From: Pseudomonas arsenicoxydans
Lineage (GTDB): Bacteria > Pseudomonadota > Gammaproteobacteria > Pseudomonadales > Pseudomonadaceae
Assembly: GCF_006438915.1 (NCBI RefSeq)
Contig: NZ_RCZE01000016.1
Location: 90,468-154,467 of the forward strand
DNA length: 64,000 nt
Reading direction: 5' to 3'
The notes beneath the pieces were generated by a model. It was given only the letters and a program-made list of their open reading frames with translations, ran no database searches and was not told where the DNA came from. The stretch's first letter is position 1. Each line of letters begins with the position of its first letter. Shown here piece after piece: positions 37,006-45,456 of the stretch. Both the position numbers and the translations under genes were made by a program.

Positions 37006-37297
37006 GTGCTGATTCCTTTCAATAGGTAGAAGACTTTTTGTTTTCTAGATGGGAGTTTTAGTTGTGCTGGGTTTTGAATGTTTAAGTTGTGCTGCGAGAT
37101 GAAGCTTATCGTTTTGCGGGTATTTATTAGTATGTTTTTTTTCGGGTTGTTTGTTTCGCTTTGCAACTAAGCAGTGTTAAGAGTCGGTGAAGGAAGTCGG
37201 TGAGAGAAATCGATACTGTTCGTCAGCCGCCGCACTTGCCATAATTGCGCCTTAATCCTCACCTGTTTGACTCGCGTTTTTACTCCTGGGAGCGCCC

Positions 37298-37978
37298 ATG
37301 CACGTACTGGTTTGTGAAGACGATGAGCTGATCGCCAGCGGCATTGTTGCCGGCCTCACCGCACAGGGCCTGACGGTCGAACACGTCGCCACGGCGTCGT
37401 CTGCGCGCGCGATGCTCAAGGTCGCTGAATTCGACGTCATGGTGCTCGACCTCGGCCTTCCCGACGAAGATGGCCTGAAGCTGTTGCAGCAACTGCGTCA
37501 CAACGGCCTGGAGATTCCGGTGCTGATTCTCACCGCGCGCGATTCCGTGACGGATCGGGTCGATGGCTTGCAAGCCGGCGCCGATGATTACCTGCTCAAA
37601 CCGTTCGATCTGCGCGAACTGGCTGCGCGTCTGCACACATTGCTGCGCCGGGTGGCGGGGCGCAGTGTGAACTTGATCGAACATGGTGCGCTGACCTACG
37701 ACCCTAGCAGCCGCGAAACCCTGCTCGGCGGTCAACCGGTGGACCTGTCGCGTCGCGAGCAGGCGTTGTTGCAGGCCTTGCTGCATAACCGCGGGCGCGT
37801 GCTCTCCACCGAGCAACTCAAAGACAGCGTCTACGGTTTCAATGACGAACTGGAAAGCAACGCCCTCAACGTTCACATCCATCACCTGCGGCGTAAACTC
37901 GGTAACGGCATCGTCGAAACCGTGCGCGGCCTGGGCTATCGCCTGGGGCCGGCTGATGGCGGAGAATCTTCGAAGTGA
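37298..37978 (+). CDS. OmpR-family response regulator
   Basis: 226 residues behind TGGGAG. Receiver domain with CEDDE, the phosphoacceptor Asp near 51 in VMVLDLGLP and Lys in LLKPFD; winged-helix DNA-binding domain at about 130-220 (RVLSTEQLKDSVYG, LNVHIHHLRRKLG, TVRGLGYRL). It belongs to the QseB/PmrA/TctD-like group. The stop codon overlaps the kinase start. Divergent location from dsbD2 matches PA2479 of P. aeruginosa as I recall, so control of the dsb operon is a fair guess. Confidence 0.9.
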   Translation: MHVLVCEDDELIASGIVAGLTAQGLTVEHVATASSARAMLKVAEFDVMVLDLGLPDEDGLKLLQQLRHNGLEIPVLILTARDSVTDRVDGLQAGADDYLLKPFDLRELAARLHTLLRRVAGRSVNLIEHGALTYDPSSRETLLGGQPVDLSRREQALLQALLHNRGRVLSTEQLKDSVYGFNDELESNALNVHIHHLRRKLGNGIVETVRGLGYRLGPADGGESSK

Positions 37979-39300
37979 TGAGCCTGCGTTTGCGCCTGAG
38001 CTTGACCCTCGGCGCCGCTTTTGCCTTGATCTGGGCCCTGGCCGCAGCCTGGATGCTCAGCGACCTGCGTAACCAAATGATGTTTTCCCTCGACCAGCGA
38101 CTGGTGGCTTCTGCGCGCATGGTCGCCGGCCTGATGGAGCAATTGCCCGCGTTGCCGACCAAGGGCGAGGGCACTCATTTCAGCGCGGAACAACTGAACG
38201 TTCCCGGCGGCATGGCCTGTCAGGTCAGTTCATTGCGCGGCGAAATCCTCGCTCGCAGTCACACCGATCCGCAGCAAACCCTGGAAGCCGAGAAAATGGG
38301 CTTTCACGACCAAATGATCGACGGCGCACCGTGGCGCAGTTTCACCCTGGCACGCGGCGATCTGCGCATCACCACCGCCGACCGGCAAATCGAGCGCGAG
38401 GCGCTGAACATGTCGATCCTGCTGGCCGCGTCGGTGCCGGTGGGTGTGGCGCTGCTCGGCTGTCTGTGCCTGCTGTGGCTGGGCATCGGCCAAGGGCTGG
38501 CGCCGCTCAACCGGATGCGTGATGCGCTGATGCGGCGCAGCGCCGATTCCCTCGAACCGTTGCAGATCCAGCCACTGCCCAGCGAACTGCAACCGCTGCT
38601 GGACACCCAGAACCAACTGTTCCAGCGCATCGGCAAGACCATCGAACGCGAGCGACGTCTGACCGGTGATGCGGCGCACGAACTGCGCAGTCCGTTGACC
38701 GCGATCAAGACCCACCTGCAAGTGGCGCGCATGACCGACGGCGCGGCACGGGATCAATCCCTGGCCCGTGCCGAGGAGGGCGCCGACCGCATGCACCGGA
38801 CTCTTGAGCAATTGCTGTTGCTGGCGCGGGTCGAGGGCAGTTTGTCGTTTGATGACGGCGTGCAGTGCAGCGCTGAGCAAGTGGCGAAATTGGCTATTCA
38901 AGACGCCGCCAGCGGGGATCGGCAACGAATCAAATTGCAGATGCCGAGTCAATTTTCCAGTGCACCGGTGCAAATGCCTGCCGTGTTGTCGATTGCCGCG
39001 TTGCGCAACCTGCTGGACAACGCTTTGCGCCATACCCCTGGCGATGGTGCCGTGGAATTGAGCCTGGAAACCACCGGCAATCGTGCGCGTTTTCTGGTTC
39101 GCGATCATGGACCGGGGATTGCCGAAGACGATTTGCAACACCTGACCCAACGCTTCTGGCGCAATGGCCAGAGCACCGGTTGCGGCTTGGGACTGGCGAT
39201 TGTTCAAGCGATAGTCCAGCGCTGCGGATGCACGTTGCGGTTCGACAGCCGACCGGATGGGTTGCGGGTTGAGCTGACCATGCCCCTGCAAACCCTCTAA
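37978..39300 (+). CDS. Sensor histidine kinase paired with the OmpR-type regulator
   Basis: 440 residues from ATG 37978, overlapping the regulator stop (TGATG). Two membrane segments near residues 8-28 and 145-170 bracket a periplasmic region of about 115 residues. A HAMP-like linker follows, then the dimerisation box GDAAHELRSPLTAIKTH with the phosphoacceptor His, then ATPase boxes LLDNALRHTPGDG, DHGPGI and GLGLAIVQAI. It is of the QseC/TctE type. The periplasmic segment could sense redox state given the dsb neighbours, but no cysteine pattern supports this strongly. Confidence 0.88.
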   Translation: MSLRLRLSLTLGAAFALIWALAAAWMLSDLRNQMMFSLDQRLVASARMVAGLMEQLPALPTKGEGTHFSAEQLNVPGGMACQVSSLRGEILARSHTDPQQTLEAEKMGFHDQMIDGAPWRSFTLARGDLRITTADRQIEREALNMSILLAASVPVGVALLGCLCLLWLGIGQGLAPLNRMRDALMRRSADSLEPLQIQPLPSELQPLLDTQNQLFQRIGKTIERERRLTGDAAHELRSPLTAIKTHLQVARMTDGAARDQSLARAEEGADRMHRTLEQLLLLARVEGSLSFDDGVQCSAEQVAKLAIQDAASGDRQRIKLQMPSQFSSAPVQMPAVLSIAALRNLLDNALRHTPGDGAVELSLETTGNRARFLVRDHGPGIAEDDLQHLTQRFWRNGQSTGCGLGLAIVQAIVQRCGCTLRFDSRPDGLRVELTMPLQTL

Positions 39301-39319
39301 CCCACACCACAGAGCAAGT

Positions 39320-39410
39320 GTGGGAGCGGGCTTGCTCGCGAAGGGGCCATAACATTCAACATCTATATTGACTGTACCGGCGCTTTCGCGAGCAAGCCCG
39401 CTCCCACATT
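39320..39410. repeat. REP pair in reversed arrangement
   Basis: Here the GTGGGAGCGGGCTTGCTCGC arm comes first and TTCGCGAGCAAGCCCGCTCC second, the opposite order to the other REPINs in the window. The outer ends of the usual element therefore face each other across 50 bases. Confidence 0.85.
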
Positions 39411-39517
39411 AGATATGTGTTGCACATCAAATGTAACTTCTCTTCATTGGCCTTCTGACGTCCGCCAGCGCTATCGTCCCCGGCAGCTTTTTCTCAATGG
39501 ATTGAGGTAACAGCGCC

Positions 39518-40000
39518 ATGGAAGCATCGGTTCACATCTGCAAGGCAACCTCCGCCGACGCGGGCATCATCAGCCGTATCGTCGAGCGCTCCATTCGGGT
39601 GGGCTGTGCGCTGGATCACCGCAATGACCCACGTACCGTCGCCACCTGGGTCCAGAACAAAACCATCGCACACGTCCAGCCCTGGCTGACTGACCAGCGG
39701 TTGTACCTCAACATCGCCCTGTTGCACGACAAACCGGTCGGCGTCGCGATGGCCGCCATCAGCGGCAAGGTCGCGTTCTGTTACGTGCAGCCGGAATGGT
39801 TCCGCCGCGGTGTCGGGCAGGCGCTGGTGCGCGACCTTGAAGGCTGGTTGATCGATCACGGTGTGCACCTGGCACGACTCAACAGCACCCGAACCGGCGA
39901 GGCCTTTTACCGGCATCTGGGTTACCAGGCGTGTGCTGACACCTTCGCGGTAGCGGGGCTTCAGGCGGTTCCCATGCACAAAGCGTTGTCGACGGTCTAA
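39518..40000 (+). CDS. GNAT-family N-acetyltransferase
   Basis: 160 residues from ATG 39518 behind GAGGTAA. It has the GNAT acetyl-CoA loop VQPEWFRRGVGQALVRDLE and a C-terminal LNSTRTGEAFYRHLGYQ strand-helix. The substrate is unknown. It precedes pvdH in the same direction, and its TAA stop codon forms the first bases of the pvdH PvdS promoter. No PvdS box of its own was seen. Confidence 0.82.
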   Translation: MEASVHICKATSADAGIISRIVERSIRVGCALDHRNDPRTVATWVQNKTIAHVQPWLTDQRLYLNIALLHDKPVGVAMAAISGKVAFCYVQPEWFRRGVGQALVRDLEGWLIDHGVHLARLNSTRTGEAFYRHLGYQACADTFAVAGLQAVPMHKALSTV

Positions 40001-40021
40001 ATCCTTGAGCCCCTGATGCGT
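39998..40021 (+). promoter_or_regulatory. PvdS promoter of pvdH, overlapping the GNAT stop codon
   Basis: TAAAT at 39998-40002, 16 bases, CGT at 40019-40021. The TAA stop of the preceding gene is the start of the -35 element. It lies 35 bases before the pvdH ATG. Confidence 0.85.
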
Positions 40022-40056
40022 TTCCAGAACAGGAAACCTTATTGAGGGGTCGAGAA

Positions 40057-41469
40057 ATGTCAGTCGCTACCAGCCTTATCGAAGATCAGCCGGCCCGGAT
40101 TGTCCCGACGCCGGCTGAAACGCTGTACCAGTTCAATGAATCGCCGCTGCTGGCCCGTCAAAACCAGCAGGAATCCAATGCCCGTAGCTACCCGCGACGC
40201 ATTCCCCTGGCGCTGAAACGCGCCAAGGGCATTTATGTCGAGGACGTCGAAGGTCGCCATTTCATCGACTGTCTGGCCGGTGCCGGGACGCTGGCGCTGG
40301 GGCACAATCATCCGGTGGTGATCGAAGCGATCCAGCAAGTACTGAGCGATGGCCTGCCGCTGCACACCCTCGACCTGACCACGCCAGTCAAGGACCAGTT
40401 TGTGCAGGACCTGTTCGGCCTGCTGCCGCCGGCATTGGCCGCCGAGGCGAAGATCCAGTTCTGTGGCCCGACCGGCACCGACGCGGTGGAAGCCGCGTTG
40501 AAACTGGTGCGCACCGCCACCGGACGCAGCACCGTGTTGTCGTTCCAGGGCGGTTATCACGGCATGAGCCAGGGCGCATTGAGCCTGATGGGCAGCCTGG
40601 GGCCGAAACAGCCTCTGGGTGCCTTGCTCAGCAGCGGTGTGCAATTCATGCCGTATCCCTACGATTACCGTTGCCCGTTTGGCCTCGGTGGGGCGCAGGG
40701 CGTGCAGGTCAATCTGAGCTACCTGGAAAACCTGCTGAACGATCCCGAAGCCGGCGTGCAGTTGCCGGCCGCCGTGATTGTGGAAGTGGTACAGGGCGAA
40801 GGCGGGGTGATTCCGGCGGATCTCGACTGGCTGCGTGGTGTGCGTCGCATCACCGAAAAGGCTGGAGTGGCGCTGATCGTCGATGAAATCCAGAGCGGAT
40901 TTGCCCGCACCGGCAAGATGTTTGCCTTTGAACACGCCGGGATCATTCCGGACGTGGTGGTGATGTCCAAAGCCATCGGCGGCAGCTTGCCGCTGGCGGT
41001 GGTGGTTTACCGCGACTGGCTCGACACCTGGCTGCCGGGCGCGCATGCCGGGACCTTCCGCGGCAATCAGATGGCTATGGCCGCCGGTTCGGCGGTGATG
41101 CGTTACCTGGTCGAACACAAGGTGTGCGAGCACGCGGCCGCCATGGGTGAACGCTTGAGCGAACACCTGCGCATCCTGCAGCGGGACTTCCCGCACATGG
41201 GCGACATTCGTGGTCGTGGCTTGATGCTCGGCGTCGAACTGGTCGACCCGACCGGTGCGCCGGACGCTCAAGGCCATCCGCCGATATTTGCTGCACTGGC
41301 GCCGCGGGTACAGCGTGAATGCCTCAAGCGCGGGTTGATTCTGGAGTTGGGCGGCCGGCATGGCGGTGTGGTGCGCTTCCTGCCGCCACTGGTGATCACG
41401 GCCGCTGAGATCGATCAGGTGGCCGGGATTTTCGGCCGGGCCATGGCCGTGGCCACCGCCAGTCTCTAA
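40057..41469 (+). CDS. pvdH: Diaminobutyrate-2-oxoglutarate aminotransferase PvdH
   Basis: 470 residues from ATG 40057; the TTG at 40042 would extend it by five residues. Class III PLP aminotransferase: FIDCLAGAGTLALGHNHP near the N-terminus, VDEIQSGFARTGKMFAFEH with the cofactor-binding Asp, and VVMSKAIGGSLPLAVV with the PLP Lys. It converts aspartate semialdehyde plus glutamate to L-2,4-diaminobutyrate, a building block that PvdL condenses into the chromophore precursor. PvdS promoters lie at both of its ends, one driving it and one, overlapping its stop, driving the mbtH-like gene. Confidence 0.93.
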   Translation: MSVATSLIEDQPARIVPTPAETLYQFNESPLLARQNQQESNARSYPRRIPLALKRAKGIYVEDVEGRHFIDCLAGAGTLALGHNHPVVIEAIQQVLSDGLPLHTLDLTTPVKDQFVQDLFGLLPPALAAEAKIQFCGPTGTDAVEAALKLVRTATGRSTVLSFQGGYHGMSQGALSLMGSLGPKQPLGALLSSGVQFMPYPYDYRCPFGLGGAQGVQVNLSYLENLLNDPEAGVQLPAAVIVEVVQGEGGVIPADLDWLRGVRRITEKAGVALIVDEIQSGFARTGKMFAFEHAGIIPDVVVMSKAIGGSLPLAVVVYRDWLDTWLPGAHAGTFRGNQMAMAAGSAVMRYLVEHKVCEHAAAMGERLSEHLRILQRDFPHMGDIRGRGLMLGVELVDPTGAPDAQGHPPIFAALAPRVQRECLKRGLILELGGRHGGVVRFLPPLVITAAEIDQVAGIFGRAMAVATASL

Positions 41470-41490
41470 ATTTTTTGGCGCCCTGAACGT
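41467..41490 (+). promoter_or_regulatory. PvdS promoter of the mbtH-like gene, overlapping the pvdH stop codon
   Basis: TAAAT at 41467-41471, 16 bases, CGT at 41488-41490. TAA at 41467-41469 is the pvdH stop. It lies 61 bases upstream of the start codon at 41552. Confidence 0.85.
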
Positions 41491-41551
41491 TCTTTCTAAA
41501 TAACGGCTGCGCACGCCGCGCACCCCACCCTACAGAGATGGAGAAACGCCC

Positions 41552-41779
41552 ATGACTTCAGTATTCGACCGCGAGGACATCCTCTTTCAGGTCGTGGTCA
41601 ACCACGAAGAGCAATACTCGATCTGGCCTGACTACAAAGCCGTGCCAGAGGGCTGGCGCACCGTGGGCAAGAGCGGTTTGAAGAAGGAATGCCTGGCTTA
41701 CATTGAAGAAACCTGGACGGACATGCGTCCGCTGAGTTTGCGTCGCAAGATGGAAGAGCAGGCGGCAGTAGCTCACTGA
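41552..41779 (+). CDS. MbtH-like protein for pyoverdine NRPSs
   Basis: 75 residues carrying the family signature: NHEEQYSIWPDYKAVPEGW with the conserved Trp residues, then CLAYIEETWTDMRPLSLR. MbtH-like proteins bind adenylation domains and are needed for folding and activity of many NRPSs. It has its own PvdS promoter and a strong terminator, between pvdH and the fpv operon as in P. aeruginosa (PA2412 from memory). A thioesterase gene that sits next to it there is absent here. Confidence 0.95.
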   Translation: MTSVFDREDILFQVVVNHEEQYSIWPDYKAVPEGWRTVGKSGLKKECLAYIEETWTDMRPLSLRRKMEEQAAVAH

Positions 41780-41793
41780 TTGACCGAGCAAAG

Positions 41794-41830
41794 AAAAGCC
41801 CGCTGAACCGAGAAGGTCCGCGGGCTTTTT
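41794..41830 (+). terminator. Rho-independent terminator after the mbtH-like gene
   Basis: The stem AAAGCCCGC/GCGGGCTTT has an A-rich left flank and a T-run ending at 41830. It begins 15 bases after the stop codon. Confidence 0.88.
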
Positions 41831-41874
41831 AATGTCCGGAGGTTGTGGCGTTTCTAAGGACGCCTTCGCGAGCA

Positions 41875-41937
41875 AGCCCGCTCCCACATTTGATAGGCGT
41901 TACACAAATCGAATGTGGGAGCAGGCTTGCTCGCGAA
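41875..41937. repeat. REPIN between the mbtH-like gene and fpvF
   Basis: Inverted REP arms between convergent gene ends. The right arm has one mismatch (GGGAGCAGGC instead of GGGAGCGGGC). Confidence 0.88.
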
Positions 41938-41961
41938 GAACGATGACGCGGTCCAACTGGG

Positions 41962-42864
41962 TTACGCTCCGTTCAACCCCTTGATCACTAAATCCACATT
42001 CCCTTCCAATTCGGCCACCGGATCCACCGCATCCACACTCAACACCACCAACCGGCTACCGGCCTCGGCAATCACCGCTTTCACCACGTCCGAAGGCTGC
42101 CGATGATGCAACACCACCGCCACCTCATTGTCCTTCAACATCGCGCCCAATTGCTTGAGCGCTTCGGGCGTCCACTCGGCGTCCGGGCGCGCATCGGTCC
42201 CGATCAGTTCCAGATTGAGCCCGCCAATCAAATAGCCGAAGTGATCGCTGAGGCTCATCACACTGAGCGTGTCAGCACTGGCCAGACGCGCTTCGCTGTC
42301 GGCACTGAACTTGAGCAAACGCTGTTTCAGCGCCGCCAGGTTAGCCTCGATCGCAGGTTTGGCATCCGGCGCCAGGCGAACCAGGTCGGCGGCCATCACG
42401 TCGGCCATCCGCCCCATGTTGTTGCTGGACAACCACGGCTGGCTGTTCAGACCCTCGACCTTGTTGTCTGGCTGCACGGCGATGCCGGGCAGGGCGCCGT
42501 CCACCGGGCGCGCCGCGTCGACTTCAACGATGCGTATGTTGCTGCGACGGGAGATCGGGTACAGCGGATCATCCGGCCACAGCGAGCGCAGGCCGATCAC
42601 TGCATCGGCGTCGGTCGCCAGTTTGGCCAGCGCCGGGGCGCCACGGCCGGTGAAATACGCGGTCTGACGGCTGCCGGGCAGGTTCGCCGGTGCGGCACGT
42701 TCAAGGTTGACGTCAGTGCCTTTGAGCAAGACTTCACCCAAGCCGTAAGTGATCGGCAAGGACGCCAGCACGTGCAGCGGTTTGGCGGTGTCCTCCGCAA
42801 ACGAAGTGTTGACCAGCCCGCAGAGGGCTACGGCCAGGGTCAGTTGACGCAGAGAAAAAGACAT
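41962..42864 (-). CDS. fpvF: Periplasmic binding protein FpvF
   Basis: 300 residues with a signal peptide (about 1-23, ending SFAED) and a ZnuA/TroA-like cluster A-I fold (LHVLASLPITYGLGEVLL, ADAVIGLRSLWPDDP, LSDHFGYLIGGLNLE). In P. aeruginosa FpvF helps bring ferripyoverdine or its iron to the FpvCDE transporter in the periplasm. Last gene of the fpvGHJKCDEF operon, starting right after fpvE. Assignment rests on exact gene order plus fold. Confidence 0.88.
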   Translation of the reverse strand: MSFSLRQLTLAVALCGLVNTSFAEDTAKPLHVLASLPITYGLGEVLLKGTDVNLERAAPANLPGSRQTAYFTGRGAPALAKLATDADAVIGLRSLWPDDPLYPISRRSNIRIVEVDAARPVDGALPGIAVQPDNKVEGLNSQPWLSSNNMGRMADVMAADLVRLAPDAKPAIEANLAALKQRLLKFSADSEARLASADTLSVMSLSDHFGYLIGGLNLELIGTDARPDAEWTPEALKQLGAMLKDNEVAVVLHHRQPSDVVKAVIAEAGSRLVVLSVDAVDPVAELEGNVDLVIKGLNGA

Positions 42865-43764
42865 TTATCCGAGATTCCCTTTGAGGCTGGGGACGACACC
42901 GCGCGCAATGGCGGACAAGGCGAAAGCGATTCCGGCCACCAGAATGATCGCGGCACCGGACGGGATCGGCAGGTCGAACACAATCGGCGCGAGAATTCCG
43001 CACAGCGTGCTGACCGTGGCGATCAGCACCGAGCACCAGAAGAAGCCCTTCAGTGATTGGCTGAGCAAGCGCGCGGCGGCTGCCGGAATCACCAACAGCG
43101 CGCCGACCAGAATCGCGCCGATGACCTTCACCGCGGCCACGGTGATCAGCGTTACCAGAATCACAAACAGATAATCCAGAGTCTTCACCGCCACCCCGCG
43201 CACTGCCGCCAATTGCGGGTTGAAACTGGCCAGCATGATGCGGTTGTACAACGGCAAGGCCAACGCCATGACCAGCGAACCGACAATGGCCAACACCGCC
43301 AGGTCATTGCCGTTGACGGTCAACACCGAACCGAACAACACGTTTTCCAGAATGTGCACGTTGATCTTGCCCGCCAGAATCAGCAGCAGGCTCGCGCCCA
43401 ATGCCAACGACACCGACAGGAACACGCCGATCAAGGTGTCCGGCGCCAGGCCGGTGCGGTTGCGCAGGTAATTGAGCAAAATGCCGAACAGCAGGCAGTA
43501 ACCAAACAGGCTGCCGTAAGGCCCGGTATAGGGTTCGCCGAGCAGGATGCCGATGGCCACGCCGGTCAGCGCCGCGTGGCCCACTGCTTCGGAGAAAAAC
43601 GCGAAGCGCTTGACCACCACCAATGTGCCCAAACCGCCCAGCACCGGGCCGATCAACAGGCCTGCGAGCAGCGCGTTGACCACAAAACCATAGGCCAGCG
43701 CCTCGGGCAGGTAACCCGACGACGCCCAGCCCTGAACCATCAAACGGAAGGCTTCATAACTCAT
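42865..43764 (-). CDS. fpvE: Metal ABC transporter permease FpvE
   Basis: 299 residues from ATG 43764, sharing one base with the fpvD stop. About eight hydrophobic segments and the ABC-3 permease signatures KRFAFFSEAVGHAALTGVAIG, NRTGLAPDTLIGVF and IGAILVGALLVIPAAAARLL are present. It forms the inner-membrane channel of FpvCDE, which imports iron released from pyoverdine. The frame is open further upstream to 43917, but that part overlaps fpvD. Confidence 0.9.
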   Translation of the reverse strand: MSYEAFRLMVQGWASSGYLPEALAYGFVVNALLAGLLIGPVLGGLGTLVVVKRFAFFSEAVGHAALTGVAIGILLGEPYTGPYGSLFGYCLLFGILLNYLRNRTGLAPDTLIGVFLSVSLALGASLLLILAGKINVHILENVLFGSVLTVNGNDLAVLAIVGSLVMALALPLYNRIMLASFNPQLAAVRGVAVKTLDYLFVILVTLITVAAVKVIGAILVGALLVIPAAAARLLSQSLKGFFWCSVLIATVSTLCGILAPIVFDLPIPSGAAIILVAGIAFALSAIARGVVPSLKGNLG

Positions 43765-44507
43765 CAGGCAGCGCTCCGTGGCTGGGTGGAGAACAGGGTC
43801 AGCAAGCGTTCCGGGGTCAGTGCCTGTTTCGGCGTGGTATCGAACAACACCCGGCGATTGAGCCCGGTGACGTGATCCGCCAGACGCCCGACGGCCTCCA
43901 GATCGTGCTCGATCCACAACACGGTGATGCCGCTTTGGCGCCAGTCGCCGAGCAGCCGTTCGAACACCTGAATACCGGCTTCATCCAGTGCCGACATCGG
44001 TTCGTCGAGCACCAGCAGTTGCGGCGCCGGGATCAGCCCTTGAGCCAGCAACACCCGTTGACGCTCACCGCCGGACAACGCACCCATGCGCCGTTTGCGT
44101 TTGTCCTGCATGCCGACCCGTTCCAGCGCTTCCCCAATCGCGGCGGCGTAGTGTTTGCTCAAACCGAGGAACGCCGGGCGGCGTTGGCACATGGCCGCCA
44201 TGAAATCGTCGACGGTCATTGGCAGGCCGCGATCAAACTCCAGCGCTTGCGGCACATAGCCGATGGTCCCAGCTGCGCCCGGCCATTGCAGGCTTAGGCG
44301 CCCCTGATGCGGCATCTGCCCGAGCAGGGTCTTGATCAGCGAACTCTTGCCACCCCCGTTGGGGCCGACCAGCGCGTGCACGCTGCCGGGCGAGACCTGA
44401 AAGCTCACGTTGTCGAGGATCGTTGTGCGTCCGAGGGTCAGGCAGACCTCCGCGAAATCCAGCGTCGGGCCGGTGCTTTGGACCGAGAGGTTTTCTTGAG
44501 CGGTCAT
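43764..44507 (-). CDS. fpvD: Metal ABC transporter ATPase FpvD
   Basis: 247 residues with Walker A GPNGGGKSS, signature LSGGERQRV, Walker B LLVLDEPMSALD and the switch His in WIEHDLE. It belongs to the manganese/zinc/iron subgroup and powers FpvE. The start overlaps the fpvC stop by four bases, and the stop overlaps the fpvE start. Confidence 0.92.
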   Translation of the reverse strand: MTAQENLSVQSTGPTLDFAEVCLTLGRTTILDNVSFQVSPGSVHALVGPNGGGKSSLIKTLLGQMPHQGRLSLQWPGAAGTIGYVPQALEFDRGLPMTVDDFMAAMCQRRPAFLGLSKHYAAAIGEALERVGMQDKRKRRMGALSGGERQRVLLAQGLIPAPQLLVLDEPMSALDEAGIQVFERLLGDWRQSGITVLWIEHDLEAVGRLADHVTGLNRRVLFDTTPKQALTPERLLTLFSTQPRSAA

Positions 44508-45421
44508 TGGCCCGACTCCTGTATCGCCCGGACCACGGTGTTGAGGTTGCCGGTCATTTCCTTTTCGTACTTGTCAGCGGTGTATTCGCCATAGGAAATG
44601 TGCGACAGCGGGTACAGCTTCACCCCGGACTCACGCTGAATGGTGTCGACGTAGGTGGAGGGGAAATCCATCTCCGAGAAGATCACTTTCACGTCCAGTT
44701 CGCGCAGTTGGTCGATGGTTTTTTTCAACTGGCTCGGGCTCGGTTCGATGCCGTGGGCCGGTTCAACTACCGCAGTGACTTCGAGGCCGAATTCACGCAG
44801 CAGGTAATCGTAAGCCGCGTGAACAGTGGCCACGCGCAGTTCGGCGTTTGGCGCCTGAGTCAGTTTCGCCAGGGCGTCGGCGCGCATCTGCCGCAGGCGT
44901 TTGCCGTAAGCGCGGGCGTTTTGCGTATAGGTCTTGGCGTTGGCCGGATCAAGCTTGCCCAGCTCCCGGGCAATGTTGTTGACCTGGGCAATCGAGGCGC
45001 TGATCGACAGGAACGTGTGCGGGTTGACCACCTTGCCGGCACCACGTGCGGCGACACCGGTGGCGGCCAGCAGCGGCACGTTTTCGTTGGCTTCGATCAC
45101 CGGGATGTTCGGGGTTTCGCTGGCGGCAATCATGCGGTCGGCGAAGTCGTCATGACCGACGCCATTGAGCACGATCACGTCCAGTCCGCTGATGCGTTTG
45201 ATGTCTTCGGCGCGGGGCTCGTAGGCGTGCGGATTGAACCCGGCCGGAATCAGCGGTACCACATCGGCCTTGTCGCCGACGATGTTGGCGACGTAGCTGT
45301 AATAAGGATGCAAGGTGATGCCGATGCGCAGGCGTTTGCCGTCGTCGGCATGGGCCAGTGGGGTCAGCAGGCAGGCCAGCAAGCCGGCCGATAGCAGGCG
45401 CAGGAAAGATGAAATAGGCAT
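44504..45421 (-). CDS. fpvC: Metal-binding periplasmic protein FpvC
   Basis: 305 residues with a signal peptide (about 1-25, ending AHADD) and a cluster A-I metal-binding fold. Candidate ligands lie in ITLHPYYSYV, GVGHDDFAD, AGFNPHAYEP and VATVHAAYDYL, with a His in the metal-site region typical of ZnuA/MntA relatives. In the pyoverdine system FpvC receives iron after FpvG-driven reduction and delivers it to FpvDE. It lies in the fpv operon between fpvK and fpvD. Confidence 0.9.
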   Translation of the reverse strand: MPISSFLRLLSAGLLACLLTPLAHADDGKRLRIGITLHPYYSYVANIVGDKADVVPLIPAGFNPHAYEPRAEDIKRISGLDVIVLNGVGHDDFADRMIAASETPNIPVIEANENVPLLAATGVAARGAGKVVNPHTFLSISASIAQVNNIARELGKLDPANAKTYTQNARAYGKRLRQMRADALAKLTQAPNAELRVATVHAAYDYLLREFGLEVTAVVEPAHGIEPSPSQLKKTIDQLRELDVKVIFSEMDFPSTYVDTIQRESGVKLYPLSHISYGEYTADKYEKEMTGNLNTVVRAIQESGQ

Positions 45422-45456
45422 GGGAAAGCGGTCTTCTCTCGGGTGAAGGCGAGGGT

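Noticed and set aside
41491..41525. A second TAAAT near 41497 before the mbtH-like gene
   Set aside because: No CGT at 16 bases; the box at 41467-41490 fits fully.
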